From an uncultured Collinsella sp. (GTDB lineage Bacteria > Actinomycetota > Coriobacteriia > Coriobacteriales > Coriobacteriaceae), in NCBI GenBank assembly GCA_958350755.1, contig CATWID010000004.1, positions 1-64,000 of the forward strand: 64,000 nt of DNA, in the 5' to 3' direction. The translations under genes were made by a program, and so were the position numbers. The notes below the pieces were generated by a model, which searched no databases, was not told where the DNA came from, and was given only the letters and a program-made list of their open reading frames with translations. Below, one piece after another: positions 1-8,132 of this stretch; the first letter of the stretch is position 1, and each line of letters starts with the position of its first letter.

Positions 1-66
1 CGTCCACGATTGCGCTTGCAGTCCGGACGGTTTTAGATGAGATATAACGGATGATTGGGAGGGCTT

Positions 67-1530
67 ATGAGCTCTGAAAAACGAGGAACGATCGGTTCGT
101 TCGCTCTGCTGGGCATGACGGTCGCCGCCGTGTTCGGTATCAAGAACATCATCAACAACAACGCGGCCATCGGCTTGGCAGCTGCGCCGTCGTTCTTCTT
201 CGCCACGCTTTTGTACTTTGTCCCCTATACCCTGGTTACCGCTGAGTTCGTCGGCCTCAACAGGGACTCCGAGTCTGGCGTGTACGCATGGGTTAAGACC
301 TCGATGGGTGGTCGCTGGGCGTTCCTGACGGCATTTAGCTACTGGTTCGTTAACCTGTTCTACTTTGCGTCCGTCCTGCCCAACGTCATCATTTACGCGA
401 GCTACGTGTTCTTTGGTGCCAATGCCGAGCTCTCGCAGCTGTGGATCACCATTATCGAGATCGTCGTCTTTGCTATCGCCACGTGGGTTTCGACCAAGGG
501 CGCTAAGTGGATCGGCTCCATTTCCTCCTTCGGCTCGACCGCGGCTCTCGGCCTGACTGCCGTGTTCATCTTGCTGTCCCTGGCTGCTGCCTTTGGCGGC
601 GTCGAGTTCGCTACGGCTCCTACCCCCGCTAACATGGCTCCCGACATGAGCAACTTCGCAACTATGTGGGGCTTCTTCGGTACGCTTGCCTGGATCATCC
701 AGGGCGTTGGCGGCGCTGAGTCTGTCGGCGTGTTCCTTAACGACCTTAAGGGCGGCGTCAAGGCCTTCGTGCGCACCGTCGTTATCGCCGGCCTGACCAT
801 CGGCCTTCTGTACGCAGGCGCTTCGCTGCTGGTCAACCTGTTCATTCCCGAGGGCGGCGTTGCCATCTCCACCGGTATCTTCGACGTATTCGGCGCTGTC
901 TTTGCCCACTTTGGCATTCCCATGGAAGTGTCCACGCGCATCATTGGCCTGATCCTTCTCGCTGCCACGCTGGGCTCCCTCATGATGTGGACCTCTGCTC
1001 CCATCAAGGTCTTCTTCACCGAGATCCCCAAGGGCGTCTTTGGTAGCAAGATCGTCGAGCTCAACGAGCACGGCATTCCCGCCCGCGCCGCTTGGCTGCA
1101 GTTCGCCATCGTCGTCCCCATCCTGATCATCCCGGCCTTGGGCTCTGGTAACCTCGACGACCTGCTCATGATCGTCACCAACATGACGGCTGCCACTGCT
1201 CTGCTCCCGCCGCTGCTGATCCTGCTTGCCTACTTTATGCTGCGCAAGAACTTCGACGCCGCTCCCCGTGACTTCCGCATGGGCTCGCGCAGCTTTGGTC
1301 TGGTCGTTGCCGCATTCCTGCTTGTGGTCTTCTGCTTTGTGCTTGTCTGCGGCACCATCCCGCTCGATCAGCCGCTGTGGCTGACGCTGGTCTACAACGT
1401 TGGCGGTGTAGTTGTCTTCCTGGGCCTTGCCGTGATGTGGTACAACCGCTATATCAACCGCCTGCGCGAGACCGATCCCGAGACCGCCGAGAGCGAGCTG
1501 CGCCCCTCCGTCCTCGACATGATGGAGTAG
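67..1530 (+). CDS. APC-superfamily amino acid permease
   Basis: Integral membrane amino acid transporter of about 487 residues, close to the usual size of APC permeases and glutamate/GABA-type antiporters. The protein is hydrophobic throughout, with about 12 predicted membrane segments. The N-terminal stretch GMTVAAVFGIKNI resembles the unwound first-helix segment of APC carriers, and SESGVYAW resembles the conserved motif that follows helix 2. An in-frame TTG lies 12 bases upstream, but the ATG at 67 is preferred because GGGAGGG ends just before it. A strong terminator follows the stop, so it ends its transcript. The substrate cannot be read from sequence; a decarboxylase or amidase partner may lie upstream, outside the window. 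Confidence 0.85.
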   Translation: MSSEKRGTIGSFALLGMTVAAVFGIKNIINNNAAIGLAAAPSFFFATLLYFVPYTLVTAEFVGLNRDSESGVYAWVKTSMGGRWAFLTAFSYWFVNLFYFASVLPNVIIYASYVFFGANAELSQLWITIIEIVVFAIATWVSTKGAKWIGSISSFGSTAALGLTAVFILLSLAAAFGGVEFATAPTPANMAPDMSNFATMWGFFGTLAWIIQGVGGAESVGVFLNDLKGGVKAFVRTVVIAGLTIGLLYAGASLLVNLFIPEGGVAISTGIFDVFGAVFAHFGIPMEVSTRIIGLILLAATLGSLMMWTSAPIKVFFTEIPKGVFGSKIVELNEHGIPARAAWLQFAIVVPILIIPALGSGNLDDLLMIVTNMTAATALLPPLLILLAYFMLRKNFDAAPRDFRMGSRSFGLVVAAFLLVVFCFVLVCGTIPLDQPLWLTLVYNVGGVVVFLGLAVMWYNRYINRLRETDPETAESELRPSVLDMME

Positions 1531-1577
1531 CGGCTAGGATTAATCTACGGCTGTGGAATAAATCGATTCCCTTTCCT

Positions 1578-1611
1578 AAGGGGGGGCCTTACGAGGCCCC
1601 CCTTGTGTTTT
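1578..1611 (+). terminator. Rho-independent terminator after the permease
   Basis: An 11-12 bp G/C-rich stem (AAGGGGGGCCT with AGGCCCCCCTT) with a short loop is followed by a T-rich tract. It lies about 50 bases after the permease stop. Confidence 0.85.
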
Positions 1612-1627
1612 GGGGCATGGTTTTGGA

Positions 1628-1855
1628 CCCCGTGGTCAAAAAATGCCAAATATGAGTACTGTTGCAAAAGAGGTGTCATATTATTCGGCCTGTTCTGAGC
1701 AAAAACAGGCTCAAAATCAATTTATATAACCCCCTTTAAAGGGCGTTTGACGGCTTTCAACCTCTTCGAATCGCTCAAAGTAGGCAATTTGCTCTCGATT
1801 TTGCTGCTACTAAATTGGTGACAGTACTCATATTTGCCACTTTTTGCCCACGAGG
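1628..1855. mobile_element. MITE-like element with 35-bp terminal inverted repeats
   Basis: Bases 1628-1662 and 1821-1855 are inverted copies of each other with about 4 mismatches in 35. The core is ACAGTACTCATATTTG. The interior of about 158 bp is AT-richer than the neighbours and has no convincing ORF. This matches a small non-autonomous transposable element filling the gap between the permease terminator and the HPr-like gene. A long-range RNA stem is an alternative. No transposase is visible in the window. Confidence 0.6.
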
Positions 1856-1948
1856 TGTTCAGAGGAGCTCTCGACAAGCATCTAACGCTACAATAACTAC
1901 CACGTGGCTGGGTTTGCCGGCCGAATGTGCGATGCCGTGGGAGGGGAC

Positions 1949-2197
1949 ATGGTCGAGTTTACAAAGACGATTAAAGATCCGTTGGGACTGCATGCCCGCC
2001 CGGTTGCGCTGCTCTATGACATAATTGCCAAGCATCGTAGCAACGTATCGGTCAGCATCGGCGATCGCCATACCGACGGCCGCGATGTAATGGGGCTCAT
2101 GGCTCTCTACGGCGAGTGCGGCGAGGACATCATCTTCCGCATTTCGGGCGTAGACGAGGCCTCGTGTGTCACGTCGATCAGAAACCTCTCCCTCTAA
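1949..2197 (+). CDS. HPr-family phosphocarrier protein with Asp at position 46
   Basis: An 82-residue HPr-like protein of the sugar phosphotransferase system. HPr passes phosphate from enzyme I to EIIA through His15, and that His is present here in GLHARP at exactly position 15. Position 46, the Ser phosphorylated by HPr kinase in Firmicutes, is Asp (RDVMG). The start at 1949 is chosen over an in-frame start 45 bases upstream because GGAGGGGAC directly precedes it and the HPr fold starts at MVEFTKTI. It is monocistronic, with no enzyme I gene in the window. It could be a dedicated or regulatory HPr paralogue rather than the general one. Confidence 0.85.
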   Translation: MVEFTKTIKDPLGLHARPVALLYDIIAKHRSNVSVSIGDRHTDGRDVMGLMALYGECGEDIIFRISGVDEASCVTSIRNLSL

Positions 2198-2207
2198 ACG
2201 CAACAAT

Positions 2208-2234
2208 GTGACAAAGGGGCTGTCCCCTTGTCAC
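2208..2234 (+). terminator. GGGACAG-family hairpin after the HPr-like gene
   Basis: GTGACAAAGGGG pairs with CCCCTTGTCAC around a 4-base loop, 10 bases after the stop. The stem and core resemble the palindromes at 14488, 16186, 28016, 30540, 39696 and 48431. A T-run is weak, so terminator function is inferred. Confidence 0.55.
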
Positions 2235-2284
2235 ACCTGTTTCATATGGGAAACTTTTTCGAAAACTGAATAGGGACCCTTTCC

Positions 2285-2339
2285 AAAAAGTTAACCACGT
2301 GCTAGTTTACTGTAGCGAACATAGACGTGGTTAACTTTT
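2285..2339. promoter_or_regulatory. Inverted-repeat operator candidate upstream of feo operon
   Basis: A perfect 15-bp inverted repeat (AAAAGTTAACCACGT at 2286-2300, ACGTGGTTAACTTTT at 2325-2339) with a 24-base spacer lies 44 bases before the first feoA. Each arm holds GTTAAC, itself palindromic, so this could be two operator half-regions or a paired RNA leader. An iron-responsive DtxR/Fur-like protein is the natural candidate from context. Confidence 0.5.
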
Positions 2340-2382
2340 GCTGCGTCGATGTTGAGGACGAACTGACGTTAGGAGCACACTC

Positions 2383-2625
2383 ATGTCTTGCGGACCGCAG
2401 ATGCCGGCCATGCCGCTTTCGATGGTGAAAGCGGGCGAAACCGTGCACGTGTCTCGTGTAAAGGGCAATGAGGACATGAAGCACCACCTCAAGGACCTCG
2501 GCTTTGTCGAGGGCAGTGAGGTTCACGTGGTGAGCTCGAGTGGAGCCAATATCATCGTCACCGTGCTGGGCGCACGCTTTGGTATCGATACCAAGGTCGC
2601 CATGCACATCATGACCGTCGGTTAG
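2383..2625 (+). CDS. feoA: FeoA-domain ferrous iron transport protein (first copy)
   Basis: An 80-residue small SH3-like FeoA-family protein, thought to act in the cytoplasm on the FeoB iron transporter. Family signature: GETVHVSRVKGNEDMKHHLK followed by DLGFVEGSEV, the usual 'L.DLG...G' turn. A Cys-containing N-terminal tail (MSCGPQMPAMP) extends before the domain. It is the first gene of feoA-feoA-feoB, 39 bases before the second feoA, and is preceded by GTTAGGAGCAC as ribosome binding site. Regulation by iron is suggested by the dyad at 2285. Confidence 0.9.
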   Translation: MSCGPQMPAMPLSMVKAGETVHVSRVKGNEDMKHHLKDLGFVEGSEVHVVSSSGANIIVTVLGARFGIDTKVAMHIMTVG

Positions 2626-2664
2626 TTCGCAGCATTTCATTAAAGCTGAAAGGGGGAAAAGAAT

Positions 2665-2886
2665 ATGAAGACGTTGGGTGACGTTAAGGTGGGCGAGAGC
2701 TCTACCATCGTCAAGCTTCACGGCGAGGGCGCGCTTCGCCGTCACCTTATGGACCTGGGCCTCATCAAGGGCACTTCGTTCAAGGTCGTTAAGGTTGCAC
2801 CGCTCGGAGATCCGGTCGAGATCAACGTGCGCGGCTACGAGCTTTCCATCCGCAAGGAGGAGGCTGCCGTCGTCGAGGTCCAGTAA
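2665..2886 (+). CDS. feoA: FeoA-domain ferrous iron transport protein (second copy)
   Basis: A 73-residue FeoA-like protein with the same fold signature (LRRHLMDLGLIKGTSF) and the C-terminal 'GYELSIRKEEA' strand typical of the family. It has only moderate similarity to the first copy, so the pair is an old duplication rather than a recent one. It starts with ATG after AAAGGGGGAAAAG. Tandem FeoA genes before feoB are common in anaerobes. The two may form a heteromer or regulate FeoB separately; that is inference. Confidence 0.9.
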   Translation: MKTLGDVKVGESSTIVKLHGEGALRRHLMDLGLIKGTSFKVVKVAPLGDPVEINVRGYELSIRKEEAAVVEVQ

Positions 2887-2914
2887 GGGCCCGCGGCAAC
2901 TATTTATGCAGATA

Positions 2915-2934
2915 AAGTTAGGTTTTTCTAACTT
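2915..2934. promoter_or_regulatory. DtxR/IdeR-like dyad between feoA and feoB
   Basis: AAGTTAG (2915-2921) and CTAACTT (2928-2934) form a perfect 7-bp dyad with a 6-base spacer, in an AT-rich stretch about 75 bases before feoB. The GTTAGG core recalls DtxR-family iron boxes. It may drive or damp a separate feoB transcript, or form a small mRNA hairpin. Confidence 0.4.
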
Positions 2935-3009
2935 AAATTTGCAATGTTGAAGCACATTATCCAGCCCGTGCGGAGAAAGCAGCGCGGGCACACAAGGAAG
3001 AAGGATTGA

Positions 3010-5337
3010 ATGGCGGATTCTCAGATCCATGTCGCGCTGGCGGGTAACCCCAACTGCGGCAAGACCACGCTTTTCAACCTGATCACCGGCGCCAACGGCT
3101 ACGTTGGCAACTGGCCCGGCGTCACGGTTGAGAAAAAGGAAGCCAAGCTCCTGAGTGACAAGAACGTCACGATTACGGACCTCCCCGGCATCTACTCGCT
3201 TTCCCCCTACAGCTCCGAGGAGCAGTGCTCGCGCGATTACCTCATGAGCGGCGAGCCCGATGTGGTCGTCCAGGTTGTCGACGCGACCAACCTTGAGCGC
3301 AATCTGTACCTGGCACTTCAGGTCATCGAGACCGGCCTGCCCGTGGTCGTGGCCCTCAACATGGCCGACCTCGTGGAGAAGAACGGCGACAAGATCGACA
3401 CCGACAAGCTGTCCAAGAAGCTCGGTTGCCCGGTCATGATGATCTCGGCCCTTAAAAACAAGGGTATCAAGGAGCTGTTCGAGCAGGTCAAGAAGTCTGC
3501 TGCTTCCAAGGGCCAGGTGCCGGAGCACAAGTTCGATTCCTCCATCGAGGACGTTCTGGACCACATCGAGAACAACCTGCCGGCGAGCGTTCCCGCCAAC
3601 AAGCGTCGCTACTACGCTGTCAAGCTGTTTGAGCGCGACGCGGACGCCTGCAAGCTCATCAACCTCACCAAGGAGAAGGCCGATCGCGTTGAGCAGCTGG
3701 TCGCCCAGTGCGAGCAGGATTGCGACGACGATGCCGAGTCCATCATCACCGGCGAGCGCTACGGCGTGATTGCCCACATCATCGACGAGTGCCTCACCAA
3801 GGCTCCGGCCAAGATGAGCACTTCCGAGAAGATCGACCGTGTGGTTACCAACCGCATCCTCGGTCTGCCGATCTTCGTCGTGATCATGTTCTGCGTGTAC
3901 TACATCGCCGTTTCTACCCTCGGCGGCACGGTGACTGACTTCACCAACGACCAACTCTTCGGCACCGACGGCTGGTACGTGCTCGGTCAGGGTCGCGACG
4001 CCTATGACGCAGCTGTTGAGGCTGCGGGCGACAATGCCGACTCGGTCGACCCGGCACAGTACGGCCCCTATGTCCCGGGTATCACCACCATGGTGCACGA
4101 CGCCCTTGTGGCGGGCGGCACCGAGGACGGCGGCCTGGTCGATTCGCTGGTCTGCGACGGCATCGTCGGCGGCCTGGGTGCAATCTTTGGCTTTGTGCCG
4201 CAGATGTTCCTGCTCTTTGTGATGCTGTCTTTCCTGGAGGACTGCGGCTACATGGCCCGCGTCGCCTTCATCATGGACCGCGTATTCCGCCGCTTTGGCC
4301 TGTCCGGTAAGTCGTTCATCCCCATGCTCGTGTCCTCGGGCTGCGGCGTCCCCGGCGTCATGGCCACCAAGACCATCGAGAACGAGAAGGACCGCCGCAT
4401 GACGGTCATGACCACCACGTTCATTCCCTGTGGCGCTAAGCTGCCGATCATCGCCCTGCTCATGGGTTCCATCATCGGCGATTCTTCCACCACCGCCGCG
4501 TGGATCAGCCCGCTCTTCTACTTCCTGGGCGTCTTTGCCGTCATCGCCTCGGGCCTCATGCTCAAGAAGACCAAGCTCTTCGCCGGCCGTCCGACGCCGT
4601 TCGTTATGGAGCTTCCTGCCTACCACTTCCCGGCGATCCGCTCTTGGGCGCTGCACGTGTGGGAGCGCTGCTGGGCCTTTATCAAGAAGGCCGGCACGGT
4701 CATCTTTGCCTCCACTGTCGTGGTGTGGTTCCTGTCCAACTTTGGTAGCTACAACGGCACGTTTGGCTTCCTGCCTGCTATGGAGGGCATCCCCGAGGAG
4801 TTCATGGACTACTCCGTGCTTGCCATGCTGGGCAACCTGGTCGCCTGGATCTTCGCCCCGCTCGGCTTTAGCACCTGGCAGGCAACTGCGCTGACCGTCT
4901 CGGGCCTTGTCGCTAAGGAGAACGTCGTCGCCACCGCCGGCTCGCTGCTGTCGGTTGCCGACGCCGCCGAGACCGACCCGAGCCTGTGGACCGCGTTTGC
5001 CGGCATGTTCCCGACTATGGGCGCTTGCGTTGCCTTTGGTGCCTTCAACCTGCTGTGCGCCCCGTGCTTTGCCGCCATGGGAACTATCCGCAACCAGATG
5101 GACTCCGGCAAGTGGACCGCGATTGCCATCGGCTACGAGTGTGCCTTCGCTTGGGTCATCGGTCTGTTCATCAACCAGTTCTACAACCTGCTGGTCCTTG
5201 GACAGTTTGGTATCTGGACGATTGTGGCCATTGTGCTGCTTGTTGCGATGCTCTTCCAGATCTTCCGTCCCATGCCCAAGCATGCTTGGACCGACGAGGA
5301 CGAGACCAACACCGCTTCCGCTGCAGTTTCCGCTTAA
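3010..5337 (+). CDS. feoB: FeoB ferrous iron transporter
   Basis: A 775-residue inner-membrane Fe(II) transporter. The N-terminal G domain shows P-loop GNPNCGKTT (about residues 12-20), G3 DLPGIYSLSPYSSEE and G4 NMAD. A helical GDI region follows to about residue 275, then the Gate-containing membrane domain with two inverted halves; the metal-binding CGVPGVMATK and PCGAKLPI segments are visible. Length fits the family. There is an insertion of about 70 residues after the first membrane helix (GTDGWYVLGQGRDAYDAA onwards), seen in some FeoBs. It follows two feoA genes and precedes a Cys-rich partner, so the operon is complete for ferrous iron uptake. Confidence 0.97.
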   Translation: MADSQIHVALAGNPNCGKTTLFNLITGANGYVGNWPGVTVEKKEAKLLSDKNVTITDLPGIYSLSPYSSEEQCSRDYLMSGEPDVVVQVVDATNLERNLYLALQVIETGLPVVVALNMADLVEKNGDKIDTDKLSKKLGCPVMMISALKNKGIKELFEQVKKSAASKGQVPEHKFDSSIEDVLDHIENNLPASVPANKRRYYAVKLFERDADACKLINLTKEKADRVEQLVAQCEQDCDDDAESIITGERYGVIAHIIDECLTKAPAKMSTSEKIDRVVTNRILGLPIFVVIMFCVYYIAVSTLGGTVTDFTNDQLFGTDGWYVLGQGRDAYDAAVEAAGDNADSVDPAQYGPYVPGITTMVHDALVAGGTEDGGLVDSLVCDGIVGGLGAIFGFVPQMFLLFVMLSFLEDCGYMARVAFIMDRVFRRFGLSGKSFIPMLVSSGCGVPGVMATKTIENEKDRRMTVMTTTFIPCGAKLPIIALLMGSIIGDSSTTAAWISPLFYFLGVFAVIASGLMLKKTKLFAGRPTPFVMELPAYHFPAIRSWALHVWERCWAFIKKAGTVIFASTVVVWFLSNFGSYNGTFGFLPAMEGIPEEFMDYSVLAMLGNLVAWIFAPLGFSTWQATALTVSGLVAKENVVATAGSLLSVADAAETDPSLWTAFAGMFPTMGACVAFGAFNLLCAPCFAAMGTIRNQMDSGKWTAIAIGYECAFAWVIGLFINQFYNLLVLGQFGIWTIVAIVLLVAMLFQIFRPMPKHAWTDEDETNTASAAVSA

Positions 5338-5366
5338 GTCCGAATAAGGATCAGCCCCTTTCCACG

Positions 5367-5399
5367 AGCCCGGGTGTCCCAGTGACACTCGGGCTTTTT
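5367..5399 (+). terminator. Terminator after feoB
   Basis: A 12-bp stem AGCCCGGGTGTC / GACACTCGGGCT with a 5-base loop and T5 tail, 30 bases after the feoB stop. Confidence 0.9.
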
Positions 5400-5430
5400 G
5401 GTGGGGGAGATGTGACGTTTCCGCAGATAA

Positions 5431-5464
5431 AACCGACCAAAATAAACCTGTCCCTTTTTGGCAG
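5431..5464 (-). repeat. Reversed copy of the GGGACAG palindrome seen at 27956
   Basis: On the minus strand this reads CTGCCAAAAAGGGACAGG then TTTATTTTGG, almost the same as bases 27961-27988 on the plus strand. The right half of the stem is degraded here, so it is probably a decayed copy. Confidence 0.55.
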
Positions 5465-5512
5465 ATGGAGAATGGGGTAAAGTAAGTGGTGGTTAACTAG
5501 AGGAGGCTTGCT

Positions 5513-5713
5513 ATGGCACCTATCGATATTGTTGTGCTGGCCGTTATCGCCATTGCGTTTGTCGCCGTGTGCGTACGCATCTACCGCAAGGGAACCTGCG
5601 CCGACTGCGCTCAGGGCGGCGTTTGCACGGGACATTGCTCCAACAAAAAGACTTGCGCCGCACTTAAGGGCGTGGACAAAATTGCCGAAGACTTGGGCCG
5701 CGGTATTCATTAG
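5513..5713 (+). CDS. FeoB-associated Cys-rich membrane protein
   Basis: A 66-residue protein with one N-terminal membrane helix (IDIVVLAVIAIAFVAVCVRI) followed by a short cytoplasmic tail rich in Cys (CADC, CTGHC, KKTC). This is the layout of the FeoB-associated Cys-rich membrane family, found next to feoB in many anaerobes. The cysteines could bind or hand over iron; the exact role is not established. A good ribosome binding site (AGAGGAGG) precedes the ATG. It lies behind the feoB terminator, so it may have its own promoter or depend on read-through. Confidence 0.85.
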   Translation: MAPIDIVVLAVIAIAFVAVCVRIYRKGTCADCAQGGVCTGHCSNKKTCAALKGVDKIAEDLGRGIH

Positions 5714-5815
5714 CCGACCGGCGTTTGGGTATGTTTGACTGCGGATACGGCAGTTGCTGATACGATATGTACGTTAGCAACTGCCGCCGAGCGGCTTAAA
5801 CGAAAGGAAGCCTGT

Positions 5816-7765
5816 ATGGAGTCATCCGCCTACCCGATGCTCTTTAGCCCGATCAAGGTCGGTACGACCGAGGTCAAGAACCGCGTCTTTATGCCGCCGG
5901 TGTCTACCAACCTGGCCGATCACGGCTATGTGACCGACGATTTGGTCGACCATTACCGCGCCCGTGCCAAGGGCGGCGTGGGCCTGATCATCACCGAGGT
6001 CGTGACGGTCGAGCCCACCTATACCTATCTGCCGGGTGACATGTGCTGCTACGACGACACGTTTATCCCCGGCTGGGAAAAGCTCGCCGCCGCCGTCCAC
6101 GAGTACGGCTGCAAGATCATGCCGCAGCTCTTCCACCCCGCCTACATGGCCTTTAACATTCCGGGCACGCCGCGCCTCGTCGCCCCGTCCTTTGTGGGCC
6201 CGTCCTATGCCCGCGAGGCGCCGCGCCCTATCACGGTCGATGAGATCCACGAGCTCACGCATCAGTTTGGCGACGCTGCCGTGCGCATGCAGAAGGCCGG
6301 TGTCGACGGCGTCGAGGTCCATGCGGCGCACGCCCACGGCATGCTCGGCGGCTTTTTGACCCCGCTCTATAACAAGCGTACCGACGAGTACGGTGGCTCG
6401 CTCGATGCCCGCATGCGCTTCTTGCTCGAGGTCATCGCCGAGATTCGCGAGCGCTGCGGCAAGGACTTCATCATCGACGTCCGTATCTCGGGCGACGAGT
6501 ACACCGATGGCGGTCTGACCCTCAACGACATGATCTACGTCTCGCGTCGCCTGGAGAAGGCTGGCGTCGACATGATCCACGTGTCGGGCGGCACTACCAT
6601 CAAGCGCGGCTCCGCGATTCCCGCCGCCGGTACGCAGCAGGCCTCGCACGCCGCCTGCTCGCGCGAGATCAAAAAGCATGTGAACATTCCCGTCGCCACG
6701 GTCGGCCGCATCAATGAGGCATGGATTGCCGAGGAGCTGATCGAGGACGGCGCTGCCGACATCTGCATGATGGGCCGCGCCAATCTGTGCGATGCCGAGT
6801 TCTGCAACAAGGCCGCTGCCGGCAATGCCGATGATATCCGTCCCTGCATCGGTTGCCTGCGCTGCCTGAACGGCATCATGTTTGGCAAGCGCATCTCCTG
6901 CACCGTCAACCCGGACGTGGAACGCGACGAGGCCGGCTACGAGCCTGCCGCCGAGGCAAAGAACGTGCTCGTTGTGGGTGCCGGTCCTGCGGGCATGGAG
7001 GCAGCCTACATTGCCGCCAAGCGCGGCCATAACGTGGTGCTCGTGGACAAGCAGGACGAGCCGGGTGGCGAGATGCGCATCGCGGCCGTTCCGCCGGCAA
7101 AGCAGGAGCTCACCCGCGTGATCAAGTATCAGTACCGTCGCCTGGCCGAGGCAGGCGTCACGTGCGTCTTTGGCACCGAGCTCTCGGCCGAGGACATTCA
7201 GCGCGACTACGCGGGCTACGAGGTTGTCCTGGCCTACGGCGCCGAGCCCATCGCTCCGGCATTCATGCAGGGCTTTAAGCAGGTTATGACGGCTGACGAC
7301 CTGCTGGGTGGCAAGGCTTTCCCGGGTAAGAAGATCGTCATTGTGGGCGGCGGCACCGTTGGCTGCGAGACGGCCGATTACCTGGCCCCGTTGGTCAACG
7401 ACCTTTCGCCGGCCAATCGCGATGTCACCGTTATCGAGATGACCAAGACGCTTGCCGCCAACGAGGGCGGTGCCGGTCGCGCGGTGCTCATCACGCGCAT
7501 GCTCTCCAAGGGCGTCCACGTGCTGACCGAGGCCAAGGTGACCGAGATCACCGAGGATGCCATCAGCTACGAGAAGGATGGCGAGGCCCACACCATCGCC
7601 GATGCTGATACGCTGGTGCTCGCCATGGGCTATCGTCCCAATACCAAGTTGGCCGACGACCTTGCCGCTGCCGGCGTTGCCACCCACGTGCTGGGCGATG
7701 CCAACAAGTGCGGCAACATCCGCGATGCCATCGGCGATGGCTACAAGGTTGCCTGCGAGCTCTAG
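5816..7765 (+). CDS. NADH:flavin oxidoreductase, Old Yellow Enzyme family with Fe-S and FAD domains
   Basis: A 649-residue multidomain reductase like 2,4-dienoyl-CoA reductase and the BaiCD/BaiH bile acid enzymes. Domains: an FMN TIM barrel (about 1-335, starting LFSPIKVGTTEVKNRVFMPP), a 4Fe-4S cluster motif CIGCLRC plus a later Cys (about 343-361), then a Rossmann FAD domain (VLVVGAGPAGMEAAYIA, from about 383) and an inserted NAD(P)H domain (VIVGGGTVGCETADYLA, from about 507). The ATG at 5816 follows GAAAGGAAGCC; an upstream in-frame start would add 27 unlikely residues. It stands alone. The substrate is unknown; enoate, dienoyl or bile acid/steroid enones are all possible for a gut anaerobe. 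Confidence 0.9.
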   Translation: MESSAYPMLFSPIKVGTTEVKNRVFMPPVSTNLADHGYVTDDLVDHYRARAKGGVGLIITEVVTVEPTYTYLPGDMCCYDDTFIPGWEKLAAAVHEYGCKIMPQLFHPAYMAFNIPGTPRLVAPSFVGPSYAREAPRPITVDEIHELTHQFGDAAVRMQKAGVDGVEVHAAHAHGMLGGFLTPLYNKRTDEYGGSLDARMRFLLEVIAEIRERCGKDFIIDVRISGDEYTDGGLTLNDMIYVSRRLEKAGVDMIHVSGGTTIKRGSAIPAAGTQQASHAACSREIKKHVNIPVATVGRINEAWIAEELIEDGAADICMMGRANLCDAEFCNKAAAGNADDIRPCIGCLRCLNGIMFGKRISCTVNPDVERDEAGYEPAAEAKNVLVVGAGPAGMEAAYIAAKRGHNVVLVDKQDEPGGEMRIAAVPPAKQELTRVIKYQYRRLAEAGVTCVFGTELSAEDIQRDYAGYEVVLAYGAEPIAPAFMQGFKQVMTADDLLGGKAFPGKKIVIVGGGTVGCETADYLAPLVNDLSPANRDVTVIEMTKTLAANEGGAGRAVLITRMLSKGVHVLTEAKVTEITEDAISYEKDGEAHTIADADTLVLAMGYRPNTKLADDLAAAGVATHVLGDANKCGNIRDAIGDGYKVACEL

Positions 7766-7781
7766 TCAACCCCTTGTTGCG

Positions 7782-7830
7782 TGGGGGCAGGTTACTTTGC
7801 ACCAACTTGGTGCATGTAAATCTGGCCCCA
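7782..7830. repeat. Nested imperfect palindrome after the flavin reductase
   Basis: TGCACCAACTTGGTGCA (7798-7814) is a tight palindrome. The flanks TGGGGGCAGGTTAC and GTAAATCTGGCCCCA pair imperfectly around it. It could be a weak terminator or a decayed palindromic repeat. Confidence 0.4.
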
Positions 7831-7900
7831 TTGCACCATTGCGGCTTCATGGAGTAGCGCCCGTACGCATCGAATTTCTCCTCTCATAGATGTGCGGCAC

Positions 7901-7938
7901 AAAGAGCCCCGAGTTCATACGAGCTTGGGGCTCTTTTC
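7901..7938 (+). terminator. Intrinsic terminator
   Basis: AAAGAGCCCC pairs with GGGGCTCTTT across a 16-base loop and is followed by T's. It separates the flavin reductase from the AlbA-type regulator. The opposite strand also carries a T-run, so it may work both ways. Confidence 0.75.
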
Positions 7939-7961
7939 GTTTGGATTGCAGGCGTATTGAC

Positions 7962-8095
7962 AGACGAAAACAGTCTGTGTCCGGTATTGAGCCATACGAA
8001 AGCGAAATTATGCGTCTTAATTCCGTACGCAAATAAAGACGAAAACCGTTTGCGTCTTTGATAAATCAGTACGCAAACGGTTTTCGTCTTATAAT
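7962..8095 (+). promoter_or_regulatory. Repeated operator array and promoter of the AlbA-type regulator
   Basis: A perfect 20-bp inverted repeat, AAGACGAAAACCGTTTGCGT (8036-8055) and its complement (8071-8090), ends where a TATAAT box (8090-8095) begins. A third, direct half-site lies at 7962-7980 (16 of 19 bases match), and GTACGCAAA at about 8025 repeats the edge of the right arm. An array overlapping the -10 box fits autorepression by the gene that follows. No clear -35 box is visible at the right distance. Confidence 0.65.
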
Positions 8096-8132
8096 ACGGT
8101 TATGAATGGTACGAAACGAGAGGGTTGTGCAT

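Noticed and set aside
2302..5388. Open frame of 1028 codons on the minus strand opposite the feo genes
   Set aside because: It is the antisense reading of GC-rich feoA/feoB codons, rich in His, Arg and Gly without domains, and the plus-strand genes are certain.
5822..7687. Open frame of 621 codons opposite the flavin reductase
   Set aside because: It is an antisense artefact of high GC third positions. The plus-strand protein shows every expected motif.
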